64,000 bases of DNA from Micromonospora eburnea (GTDB lineage: Bacteria; Actinomycetota; Actinomycetes; Mycobacteriales; Micromonosporaceae). The stretch covers positions 868,001 to 932,000 of the forward strand of contig NZ_FMHY01000002.1 in the NCBI RefSeq assembly GCF_900090225.1. The letters run 5' to 3'. Position numbers and translations under genes: made by a program. Shown here piece by piece: positions 7,822 to 15,501 of the stretch (the stretch's first letter is position 1; each line of letters begins with the position of its first letter). The notes beneath the pieces were generated by a model that had not been told where the DNA came from, ran no database searches, and saw nothing but the letters and a program-made list of their open reading frames with translations.

Positions 7822-9239
7822 AACTCCCAGACGCCGGCCGGGCGCTGGCCGCCGCCGCGCCCGTCCCGTACTGGCTGGACCGGCCGGAACGGCCCGACCC
7901 GCTGCCGCCGCTGACCGGTACGCACGAAGCCGACCTGCTGGTGGTCGGCGGCGGCTATTCCGGGCTGTGGACCGCGCTGCTGGCCAAGGAGGCCGAGCCC
8001 GACCGGGACGTGCTGCTGGTCGAGGCGGGCACCTGCGGCTGGGCGGCGTCCGGGCGTAACGGCGGGTTCTGCGCCGCCTCGCTCACGCACGGCCTGGCCA
8101 ACGGCGTCGACCGGTTTCCCGGCGAGATCGACGAACTGGAACGGCTCGGCCGGGAGAACCTGGCCGCCATCGCCGCCACGATCGACCGGTACGGCATCGA
8201 CTGCGACTTCGAGCGCACCGGCGAACTGGCGGTGGCCGTCGAGCCGTACCAGCTCACCGGGCTCGCGTCCGACGCCGAACTGGCCCACCGGTACGGCCAC
8301 GACGTGCGGCTGCTCGACCGGGACGAGGTACGCGCCGAGGTCGACTCGCCGACGTACCTCGGCGGGATGTGGGACCGGGACCGGGTGGCCATGCTCGACC
8401 CGGCGCGGCTCGCCTGGGGACTGCGTCGCGCCGCCCTCGACCGGGGCGTACGCCTGCACGAGCACACCCGCGTCACCGGCCTGCACCGCGACGGCCCGGC
8501 GCTGCGCGCGGTGACCGCCGGCGGTCCGGGCGCGGCACCCGGCGTGGTCCGGGCCCGGCAGGTGGTGCTCGGCACCAACGCCTTCCCGCCGCTGCTGCGG
8601 CGGCTGCGCGCCTGGCTGGTGCCCGTCTACGACTACGCGCTGATGACCGAGCCGCTGTCGGAGGCGCAGCGGAAGGCGGTCGGCTGGGCGAACCGGCAGG
8701 GGCTGGCCGATGTTGGCAACCAGTTCCACTACTACCGGGTCACCGCCGACAACCGGATTCTCTTCGGCGGCTACGACGCGGTCTACCACTACGGCAACCG
8801 GATGGCTCCCGACCTGGCGCAGCGGCAGGCCACCTTCACCGCGCTGGCGTCCCACTTCTTCACCACGTTCCCCCAGCTCTCGGAGGTCCGGTTCAGCCAT
8901 CGCTGGGGCGGGGTGATCGACACCTGCACCCGGTTCTGCCCGTTCTTCGGCACCGCCTACGAGGGACGGTTGGCGTACGCGGCCGGGTTCACCGGGCTCG
9001 GCGTCGGGGCGACCCGGTTCGGTGCCCGGGTCATGCTCGACCTGCTCGCCGGTGAGCAGACCCCGCTGACCCGGCTCGACCTGGTGCGCAGCAAACCGCT
9101 GCCGTTCCCGCCGGAGCCGTTCCGGGCCGCCGGCATCAATCTCACCCGCTGGTCGCTGGCCCGCGCCGACGCGCGGCAGGGGCGGCGCAATCTGTGGCTG
9201 CGTACGCTCGATCGTCTTGGTCTGGGGTTTGATTCCTGA
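7818..9239 (+). CDS. FAD-dependent oxidoreductase (DAO family), likely amine/polyamine oxidase
   Basis: Flavoprotein of 473 residues. The FAD-binding loop is VVGGGYSGLWTALLAKE near residue 38, followed by AGTCGWAASGRNGGF, the motif shared by gamma-glutamylputrescine oxidase (PuuB) and related DAO enzymes. The C-terminal FAD-contacting region is AAGFTGLGVGATRFGARV. It is probably cytoplasmic, with no signal peptide. Translational coupling to potC (ATGA) and to the next gene (1-nt overlap) places it in the polyamine operon, so an oxidised polyamine, or a derivative with a free or acylated amine, is the likely substrate. No glutamylputrescine synthetase (PuuA-like) gene is present here, so the PuuB route is not established. 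Confidence 0.8.
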   Translation: MKLPDAGRALAAAAPVPYWLDRPERPDPLPPLTGTHEADLLVVGGGYSGLWTALLAKEAEPDRDVLLVEAGTCGWAASGRNGGFCAASLTHGLANGVDRFPGEIDELERLGRENLAAIAATIDRYGIDCDFERTGELAVAVEPYQLTGLASDAELAHRYGHDVRLLDRDEVRAEVDSPTYLGGMWDRDRVAMLDPARLAWGLRRAALDRGVRLHEHTRVTGLHRDGPALRAVTAGGPGAAPGVVRARQVVLGTNAFPPLLRRLRAWLVPVYDYALMTEPLSEAQRKAVGWANRQGLADVGNQFHYYRVTADNRILFGGYDAVYHYGNRMAPDLAQRQATFTALASHFFTTFPQLSEVRFSHRWGGVIDTCTRFCPFFGTAYEGRLAYAAGFTGLGVGATRFGARVMLDLLAGEQTPLTRLDLVRSKPLPFPPEPFRAAGINLTRWSLARADARQGRRNLWLRTLDRLGLGFDS

Positions 9240-10441
9240 TGCGTATCCTGCTCGTCGGCGCCGGCGGAGTGGGCTCCGCCGCCGTCGCCATCGCCGCCCG
9301 CCGTTCCTTCTTCGAGACCATGGTGGTCGCCGACCGCGACCTGGGCCGGGCCAGTCGGGCCATCGCGGAACACGACGCCCGGTTCGTCGCCGCACCGCTC
9401 GACGCCTCCTCGGCGGAGGCGGTCGCCGCGCTCTGCCGGGACCACCGGATCACCCACGTGCTCAACGCGGTCGACCCGCGCTTCGTCATGCCGATCTTCG
9501 ACGGCGCCTTCGCCGCCGGGGCCGACTACCTGGACATGGCGATGTCGCTGTCCCACCCGCACCCGACCGCGCCCTACGCGGAGACCGGCGTGAAGCTCGG
9601 CGACGACCAGTTCGCTCTCGCTGAGCGCTGGTCCGCGGCCGGCCGTCTCGCACTCTGCGGCATCGGCGTCGAACCGGGCCTCTCCGACGTTTTCGCCCGC
9701 TACGCCGCCGACGAGCTCTTCGCCGAGATCGACGAGATCGGGGTACGCGACGGAGCCAACCTGACCGTCGACGGCTACGACTTCGCCCCGTCGTTCTCCA
9801 TCTGGACCACCATCGAGGAGTGCCTGAACCCGCCGGTGATCTGGGAGGCGGACCGGGGCTGGTACACCACCCCGCCCTTCTCCGAACCGGAGGTCTTCGA
9901 GTTCCCGGCGGGGATCGGCCCGGTCGAGTGCGTCAACGTGGAGCACGAGGAGGTGCTGCTGATCCCGCGCTGGGTGAAGGCGAAGCGGGTCACCTTCAAG
10001 TACGGCCTCGGCGACGAGTTCATCGAGGTGCTCAAGACCCTGCACAAGCTGGGCCTCGACGCCGCATCTCCGGTGCGGGTACGCGACGTCGCGGTCGCCC
10101 CACGCGACGTGGTGGCCGCCTGTCTGCCCGACCCGGCCACCCTCGGCGGCCGGATGCGCGGCAAGACCTGCGCCGGCACGTACGTCACCGGCACCGGCGT
10201 CGACGGCCGGCCGCGCCGGGTCTACCTCTACCACGTGGTCGACAACGAGTGGTCGATGCGGGAGTACGGCCACCAGGCGGTGGTCTGGCAGACCGCGGTC
10301 AACCCGGTCGTCGCGCTGGAACTGCTGGCCACCGGTGTCTGGTCCGGCACCGGGGTGCTCGGCCCGGAGGCGCTGCCGCCGCGGCCCTTCCTCGACCTGC
10401 TGACCGGCTACGGCTCGCCGTGGGGAATGGAGGAGCGGTGA
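9239..10441 (+). CDS. Saccharopine dehydrogenase-like NAD(P)-dependent oxidoreductase
   Basis: Protein of 400 residues with an N-terminal Rossmann fold (MRILLVGAGGVGSAAVAIA) and the catalytic-domain blocks of the saccharopine dehydrogenase/LYS9-like family (LCGIGVEPGLSDVFARY, then VKAKRVTFKYGLGDEF). The family includes saccharopine reductases and the carboxynorspermidine dehydrogenases that join an amine to an aldehyde. It sits between an FAD oxidase that would yield an aminoaldehyde and an agmatinase that yields putrescine. It may therefore reduce an imine formed from an aminoaldehyde and an amine, or run in reverse. The ATG overlaps the preceding TGA by one base. The family is clear; the reaction is unknown. 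Confidence 0.75.
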   Translation: MRILLVGAGGVGSAAVAIAARRSFFETMVVADRDLGRASRAIAEHDARFVAAPLDASSAEAVAALCRDHRITHVLNAVDPRFVMPIFDGAFAAGADYLDMAMSLSHPHPTAPYAETGVKLGDDQFALAERWSAAGRLALCGIGVEPGLSDVFARYAADELFAEIDEIGVRDGANLTVDGYDFAPSFSIWTTIEECLNPPVIWEADRGWYTTPPFSEPEVFEFPAGIGPVECVNVEHEEVLLIPRWVKAKRVTFKYGLGDEFIEVLKTLHKLGLDAASPVRVRDVAVAPRDVVAACLPDPATLGGRMRGKTCAGTYVTGTGVDGRPRRVYLYHVVDNEWSMREYGHQAVVWQTAVNPVVALELLATGVWSGTGVLGPEALPPRPFLDLLTGYGSPWGMEER

Positions 10442-11451
10442 CCCGCTACGGCCCGATGTTCGGCCCCGACGTGACGTTCCTCGGGGTGCCACCGTGCACC
10501 CTCCAGGAGCCGGAAACCTACGCGGACGCGGACGTGGTGATCGTCGGGGCACCCTTCGACGGCGGCACCTCGCACCGGCCGGGCACCCGGTTCGGCCCGT
10601 CCGCCATCCGCCAGGCGTGCTACCTGCCGCACGACGGCTCCCGCCCGTCCCTGGCCCTGCGCGTGGACGCCCTGCGGGACCTGCGCGTCTACGACGCGGG
10701 CGACGTGGAGATGTTCTCCGGCGACATCGACCGGTCGCTGGCCGCCCTGGAGACCGCCGTGTACGCGGTCGCCGCGGCCGGGGCGATCCCGGTCGTGCTC
10801 GGCGGGGACCACTCCATCGCCCTGCCCGACGCCACCGGGGTGGCCCGCCACCACGGCCTCGGCCGGGTGTCGCTGGTGCACTTCGACGCGCACGCCGACA
10901 CCGGGGACATCGAGTTCGGCTCGCTGCACGGGCACGGCCAGCCGATGCGCCGGCTCATCGAGTCCGGCGCGGTACGCGGCGACCGCTTCCTCCAGATCGG
11001 CCTGCGCGGCTACTGGCCCGGCCCGGAGACGCTGGCGTGGATGGCCGAGCAGCGGATGCGCTCGTACGAGATGACCGAGGTGGTGGCGCGCGGACTGGAT
11101 TCCTGTCTCTCGGAGGCGTTCGGGATCGCGACGGACGGGTGTGAGGGCGTCTTCCTCTCCGTCGACGTGGACGTGGTCGACCCGGGCATGGCCCCCGGCA
11201 CCGGCACTCCCGAGCCGGGCGGGCTCACCTCGCGGCAGCTCCTCGACGCCGTCCGCCGCTGCTGCTACGAGCTGCCTGTCGTCGGGGTGGACGTGCTCGA
11301 GGTCGCCCCGCCGTACGACCACGCCGACATCACCGCCTACCTCGGCAACCGCGTGGTCCTGGAGGCCCTGTCGGCAATCGCCCGCCGCCGCCACGACGCC
11401 ACCACCGGCACCCCCTGGAACCCCCGCCAACCCCTCCTCGACGCCCGCTGA
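10438..11451 (+). CDS. speB: Agmatinase/ureohydrolase family protein
   Basis: Manganese-dependent ureohydrolase of 337 residues, the usual length. Metal ligands are visible in GGDHSIALP, in FDAHADTGD and in SVDVDVVDPGMAPGTGTPEP, the three family signatures. It likely splits agmatine into putrescine and urea; guanidinobutyrase or related activities cannot be excluded from sequence alone. The GTG start overlaps the stop of the saccharopine-dehydrogenase-like gene (GTGA), and it is the last gene of the potDABC operon. A REP-like inverted repeat follows 20 nt after its stop. Confidence 0.85.
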   Translation: MTRYGPMFGPDVTFLGVPPCTLQEPETYADADVVIVGAPFDGGTSHRPGTRFGPSAIRQACYLPHDGSRPSLALRVDALRDLRVYDAGDVEMFSGDIDRSLAALETAVYAVAAAGAIPVVLGGDHSIALPDATGVARHHGLGRVSLVHFDAHADTGDIEFGSLHGHGQPMRRLIESGAVRGDRFLQIGLRGYWPGPETLAWMAEQRMRSYEMTEVVARGLDSCLSEAFGIATDGCEGVFLSVDVDVVDPGMAPGTGTPEPGGLTSRQLLDAVRRCCYELPVVGVDVLEVAPPYDHADITAYLGNRVVLEALSAIARRRHDATTGTPWNPRQPLLDAR

Positions 11452-11471
11452 CCTACTACCCCCACTCCCCG

Positions 11472-11542
11472 GCGATCTTGCAGTTTCTGCCCCGGCATTT
11501 CGGCTGAAAGGCGCAAATTACAGTCCCCAAGTGCAAGATCGC
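11472..11542. repeat. REP-like inverted repeat (GCGATCTTGCA arms), left copy
   Basis: Perfect 11-bp arms GCGATCTTGCA (11472-11482) and TGCAAGATCGC (11532-11542) enclose about 49 nt that themselves contain TTTCTGCCCC and CAAATTACAG. With a one-base bulge the stem extends into CCCC/GGGG. A second element with the same arms lies at 12560-12636, on the other side of the DUF559 gene. It may also act as the agmatinase terminator. Confidence 0.85.
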
Positions 11543-11690
11543 GGGGGCGGGGGCGGGGCGGGGGCGGGGGCGGGGGTGGGGGTGGGGTAGCACGGGGGTG
11601 GGGTGGGGTGGGGTTGTGCACAGGGGAGGGTGTTGTCCACAGGGTGCGAGGGGGGTGTGGCGGGGGGTGGTGGGGGCGGCGGATGCTGCG
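11538..11690. other. G-run tract with two DnaA-box-like sequences
   Basis: The plus strand carries a dense series of G runs separated by one or two bases from about 11541 to 11612, continuing in scattered form to 11690; it can in principle form several G-quadruplexes. Within it lie TTGTGCACA (11614-11622) and TTGTCCACA (11633-11641). The second matches the actinobacterial DnaA box. It lies directly upstream of the DUF559 gene, whose transcription it could affect. Confidence 0.6.
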
Positions 11691-11693
11691 AGC

Positions 11694-12539
11694 ATGTCGA
11701 CCCAGATGTGGCGTACCAGGCAGCTGCTGCGGACCCTGACCATCAGGCGGATCAGGACTCAGGTCGGTAGGCAGGAACTGCTGCGCGTGCGCCGGGGCAT
11801 CTACGCCCGCCAGGTGTTCGACGACGAGGACGAACTGCGAGCCCTCATGCTCTGCCTGCCCGAGGGAGCCATGCTTGCCATGCAGAGCGCTGCTCGACGT
11901 CATGGCTTCGGCGTGCTTCGCGAGGACGCCGTACACGTTCAGCTGCCGCCAGAGGTGGCCAGGCCGCGGCTTCCCGGCTTGGTCGTCCACCATTCGGTTC
12001 TTCCACCGCGGCCGGTGATGGTCGACGGGCTCCCCTGTGTCCCGGCCGCGCAGTGCGCGGTAGATCTCGCGCGCACCGTGCGACGGATGGACGCGTTGCC
12101 GGTGCTCGACGCCGCTCTTCGTTCCGGAACGGTCGGTCCGGAGGCGCTCGCGAGCGAGTTGGTCGCGCATCGGGCGCTGCGCGGGGTCCGCCAGGCGCGT
12201 GAACTGGTCGCGGTGGCGGATGGCCGGGCGGAGTGCCGGCAGGAGAGCCAGCTCAGGCTGCTCCTCGTTGACGGCGGGTTGCCGGTTCCTGAGCCGCAGC
12301 TCTGGGTGCACGACGAGGACGGCCTGCCACGCTTCAGGATCGATCTCGGATATCGCGACCGCCGGGTGGGTGTCGAGTACGACGGACTTTCCCATATGGA
12401 TCGAGACCGGCTGCGGTACGACCGCGACAGAGTCAACTGGCTGGACGCCAGCGGCTGGAGAATGCGCTACTTCACCGACCGCGACCTCTACCGCCGCCCC
12501 TCCTACATCATCGCCACCGTCCGCACAGCCCTCACGTGA
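11694..12539 (+). CDS. AbiEi-like N-terminal / DUF559 endonuclease-like protein
   Basis: Protein of 281 residues. The N-terminal part (about 10-60) resembles the winged-helix domain of type IV antitoxins (AbiEi): LLRVRRGIYARQVF. The C-terminal part looks like DUF559, a Vsr/restriction-endonuclease-like fold: PEPQLWVHDEDGLPRFRIDL, then YRDRRVGVEYDG and a terminal WRMRYFTDRDLY. The ATG at 11694 begins MSTQMW; the upstream frame is G-rich and unlikely to be coding. No AbiEii-type toxin gene is next to it, so it is a solitary member, as is common in actinobacteria. Two related inverted repeats flank the gene, suggesting it moved in as a cassette or that the repeats insert around it. Confidence 0.72.
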   Translation: MSTQMWRTRQLLRTLTIRRIRTQVGRQELLRVRRGIYARQVFDDEDELRALMLCLPEGAMLAMQSAARRHGFGVLREDAVHVQLPPEVARPRLPGLVVHHSVLPPRPVMVDGLPCVPAAQCAVDLARTVRRMDALPVLDAALRSGTVGPEALASELVAHRALRGVRQARELVAVADGRAECRQESQLRLLLVDGGLPVPEPQLWVHDEDGLPRFRIDLGYRDRRVGVEYDGLSHMDRDRLRYDRDRVNWLDASGWRMRYFTDRDLYRRPSYIIATVRTALT

Positions 12540-12559
12540 CCCCGTTACCTCCCCCCGGC

Positions 12560-12636
12560 CGCGCGATCTTGCACCTACTGCCTCAACAAAAGGGGCGAAG
12601 CGGGCAGGTCTGCGACACTAAGTGCAAGATCGCGCG
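12560..12636. repeat. REP-like inverted repeat (GCGATCTTGCA arms), right copy
   Basis: Perfect 15-bp arms CGCGCGATCTTGCAC (12560-12574) and GTGCAAGATCGCGCG (12622-12636) around 47 nt. The inner 11 bp of each arm are identical to the element at 11472-11542. It lies between the convergent ends of the DUF559 gene and gabT and could terminate both. Confidence 0.88.
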
Positions 12637-12648
12637 GGCGGGAGGGGG

Positions 12649-13920
12649 TTAGGCGAAGGCTGCCGCCAGGATGTCGAGGCCGCGGGTCAGCTCGTCGTCG
12701 GAGATGACGAGCGGGGGCAGGAAACGCAGCACGTTGCCGTAGGTGCCACAGGTCAGGGTGAGCAGGCCGGCGGCGTGGCAGGCCGCCGAGATCGCCGCCG
12801 CGGCGGCCGGGTCCGGGGTGAGGGTGCCCGGCTGCACTAGCTCCACGGCGAGCATCGCGCCCCGGCCGCGTACCTCGGCGACGCGCGGGTCGCCGGCGGC
12901 GATGGCGCGCAGCCGGTCGCCCATGGTCGCCCCGATCCGTCGGGCGGCGGCGGCCAGGTCCAGCTCGTGCATCGTCTCGATGGCCGCCAGCGCGGCGGCG
13001 CAGGCGATCGGGTTGCCACCGTACGTGCCGCCGAGGCCACCCACGTGCACCGCGTCCATCAGCTCCGCCCGGCCGGTCACCGCGGCCAGCGGCAGCCCAC
13101 CGGCGATGCCCTTGGCCAGGGTGATCAGGTCCGGCTCGACGCCCTCGTGCTGGCAGGCGAACCAGTCCCCGGTCCGGCAGAAACCGGTCTGGATCTCGTC
13201 GGCGACGAAGACCACCCCGGCCGCCGTCGCCCACTCGCGCAGCGCCGGCAGAAACCCCTCCGCGGGTACGACGAAACCGCCCTCGCCCTGGATCGGCTCG
13301 ATCAGCAGCGCGGCCACGTTCTCCGCGCCGACCTGCTTCTCCACCATCTCGATCGCCCGGGCCGCGGCGGTCGCCCCGTCCAGCCCACCGTCGCGCAGCG
13401 GGTACGACATCGGCACCCGGTAGACCTCACCCGCGAACGGCCCGAAGCGGTGCTTGTACGGCATGTTCTTCGCGGTCAGCGCCATGGTCAGGTTGGTCCG
13501 GCCGTGGTACGCGTGGTCGAAGACCACCACCGCCGGCCGCCCGGTGGCGTGCCGGGCGATCTTGACGGCGTTCTCCACCGCCTCGGCACCCGAGTTGAGC
13601 AGCGCCGAGCGCTTCTCGAAGCTGCCCGGGGTCAGCGCGTTGAGCTGCTCACAGACCGCCACGTACGACTCGTACGGGGCGACCATGAAGCAGGTGTGGG
13701 TGAAGCGTTCGACCTGCGCCCGGACCGCCTCGACCACCTTCGGGGCGGAGTTGCCCACGTTGGTGACCGCGATGCCGGCCGCGAAGTCGATCCACTCCCG
13801 ACCGTCGACGTCGGTGATGGTGCCGCCACCCGCGCGGTCCACGTACGAGGTGATCGTGCTGCCGACGCCGCGAGCGACCGCCGCGCCCCGCCGCTTGTGC
13901 AGCTCGTCGGAGGAAGTCAT
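12649..13920 (-). CDS. gabT: 4-aminobutyrate aminotransferase
   Basis: PLP enzyme of 423 residues, class III aminotransferase. The block LLNSGAEAVENAVKIARHAT (about 108-127), VFVADEIQTGFCRTG with cofactor Asp D241 and the Schiff-base Lys in LITLAKGIAGGLPL (K270) are those of GABA aminotransferases. It should convert GABA plus 2-oxoglutarate to succinic semialdehyde plus glutamate in the cytoplasm. It is the second gene of a leftward operon, starting 5 nt after the aldehyde dehydrogenase. Together with that gene and the rightward one at 15502 it would complete putrescine-to-succinate conversion. Confidence 0.92.
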   Translation of the reverse strand: MTSSDELHKRRGAAVARGVGSTITSYVDRAGGGTITDVDGREWIDFAAGIAVTNVGNSAPKVVEAVRAQVERFTHTCFMVAPYESYVAVCEQLNALTPGSFEKRSALLNSGAEAVENAVKIARHATGRPAVVVFDHAYHGRTNLTMALTAKNMPYKHRFGPFAGEVYRVPMSYPLRDGGLDGATAAARAIEMVEKQVGAENVAALLIEPIQGEGGFVVPAEGFLPALREWATAAGVVFVADEIQTGFCRTGDWFACQHEGVEPDLITLAKGIAGGLPLAAVTGRAELMDAVHVGGLGGTYGGNPIACAAALAAIETMHELDLAAAARRIGATMGDRLRAIAAGDPRVAEVRGRGAMLAVELVQPGTLTPDPAAAAAISAACHAAGLLTLTCGTYGNVLRFLPPLVISDDELTRGLDILAAAFA

Positions 13921-13925
13921 TGGTG

Positions 13926-15362
13926 TCAGCCCTCGATGTTGTGCATGACGTGCTTGATCCGGGTGTAGTCCTCCAGGCTGTAGACCGAGAGGTCCTTGCC
14001 GTGGCCGGAGTGCTTGAAGCCACCGTGCGGCATCTCCGAGATGAACGGGATGTGGGTGTTCACCCAGACACAGCCGAAGTCGAGTCGGCGGGTCATCCGC
14101 ATCGCCCGGCCGTGATCGCGGGTCCAGACCGAGGCGGACAGGCCGTACTCCACACCGTTGGCCCAGCGCACCGCCTCGTCCTCGTCCGCGAAGCGCTGCA
14201 CGGTGATGACCGGCCCGAACACCTCCTGCTGGATGACCTCGTCGGCCTGCCGCACCCCGGAGACCACGGTCGGGGCGTAGAAGTAGCCGCGCTCACCGAC
14301 CTGCGATCCGCCGGTCTCGACGTTCGCGTGATCCGGCAGCCGGTCCACGAAGCCGCGTACCCGGGAGAGCTGGTTGGCGTTGTTCAGCGGGCCGTAGAGC
14401 ACGTCCTCGTCGTCCGGTGCGCCGGTCTTCGTGTTGCGGGCCTGCTCGGTGAGGGCGGCGACGAAGTCGTCGTAGACGCCGGGACCGGCGAGCACCCGGG
14501 TGGCGGCGGTGCAGTCCTGGCCGGCGTTGAAGTAGCCGCCCACCGCGATCGCCTCGGCCGCCGCCGCGATGTCCGCGTCGTCGAAGATCACCACCGGGGC
14601 CTTGCCGCCCAGCTCCAGGTGGGTCCGCTTCAGGTCCGGTGCCGCCGCCGCGGCGACCTCCATACCGGCCCGGGTCGAGCCGGTGATCGACACGAGCTGC
14701 GGAGTGGGGTGGGAGACGAGGGCGCGCCCGGTGTCCCGGTCGCCGCAGAGCACGTTGAACACGCCCGGCGGGAAGAACTCGGCCGCGATCTCGGCCAGCA
14801 GCAGCGTCGACACCGGGGTGGTGTCGGACGGCTTGAGCACCACCGTGTTGCCGGCCGCCAGCGCCGGGGCGATCTTCCAGACCGCCATCATCAGCGGGTA
14901 GTTCCACGGGGTGACCTGGGCGCAGACGCCGATCGGTTCCCGTCGCACGTACGAGGTGTGACCCGCCAGGTACTCGCCCGCCGAGCGGCCCTCCAGCAGG
15001 CGGGCGGCACCGGCGAAGAAGCGGAACTCGTCGACGGCCGGTGGCAGCTCCTCGTCGGCGGTGAGCTGGCGGGGCTTGCCGGTGTTGCGTACCTCGGCGT
15101 CGACCAACTCGGCGGCCCGGGACTCCACCGCGTCCGCGAGCTTGAGCAGGGCCTTCTGCCGTTCGGCGGGGGTGGTGTCGCGCCACGTCTCGAACGCCGT
15201 GGCGGCGGCCCGCATCGCCGCGTCCACGTCCGCCGCGCCGGAGACCGGCGCCTGGGCGAAGACCTCCCCGGTGCACGGGTCGACCAGGTCGGCGTAGCCG
15301 CCGTCCACCGGGGCGACGTACTCGCCGTTGACGAAGTTGCGCAGCTGCTGCTGATCGCTCAT
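13926..15362 (-). CDS. Gamma-aminobutyraldehyde dehydrogenase-like aldehyde dehydrogenase
   Basis: NAD(P)-dependent aldehyde dehydrogenase of 478 residues. Catalytic residues are in place: N154 (TPWNYPLMM), E250 (LELGGKAPVVI) and nucleophile C284 (FNAGQDCTAATRV). The last motif, with QDC, is typical of aminobutyraldehyde and betaine aldehyde dehydrogenases. It probably oxidises 4-aminobutanal (from putrescine) to GABA, feeding gabT 5 nt downstream. The ATG at 15362 is preferred over the adjacent GTG because GGAG then lies 7 nt away. It is divergent from a second aldehyde dehydrogenase across a 139-nt control region. Confidence 0.85.
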   Translation of the reverse strand: MSDQQQLRNFVNGEYVAPVDGGYADLVDPCTGEVFAQAPVSGAADVDAAMRAAATAFETWRDTTPAERQKALLKLADAVESRAAELVDAEVRNTGKPRQLTADEELPPAVDEFRFFAGAARLLEGRSAGEYLAGHTSYVRREPIGVCAQVTPWNYPLMMAVWKIAPALAAGNTVVLKPSDTTPVSTLLLAEIAAEFFPPGVFNVLCGDRDTGRALVSHPTPQLVSITGSTRAGMEVAAAAAPDLKRTHLELGGKAPVVIFDDADIAAAAEAIAVGGYFNAGQDCTAATRVLAGPGVYDDFVAALTEQARNTKTGAPDDEDVLYGPLNNANQLSRVRGFVDRLPDHANVETGGSQVGERGYFYAPTVVSGVRQADEVIQQEVFGPVITVQRFADEDEAVRWANGVEYGLSASVWTRDHGRAMRMTRRLDFGCVWVNTHIPFISEMPHGGFKHSGHGKDLSVYSLEDYTRIKHVMHNIEG

Positions 15363-15458
15363 CACAAGTCTCCGAGGGTGGCCGAGGGAAGGTCAGCGGA
15401 GGTTATCGCAATCTGACTGCCATCTTGGCCACTGAATTCGCGGCAGACAAGGGTAAAG

Positions 15459-15494
15459 GCAACTGTTTCCGCGCGGTCCTGGGTCGACTACGCT
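15459..15494 (+). promoter_or_regulatory. Candidate operator and leaderless -10 box for the aldehyde dehydrogenase
   Basis: GCAACTGTTTCCG (15459-15471) resembles the GCAACGGATTCCG motif at 1605. Further on, TACGCT (15489-15494) is a good -10 hexamer with 7 nt before the GTG at 15502, so the mRNA would have almost no leader. No ribosome site precedes that GTG, which supports the leaderless reading. The -35 match is poor (TTTCCG). Confidence 0.45.
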
Positions 15495-15501
15495 GCCGAA
15501 C

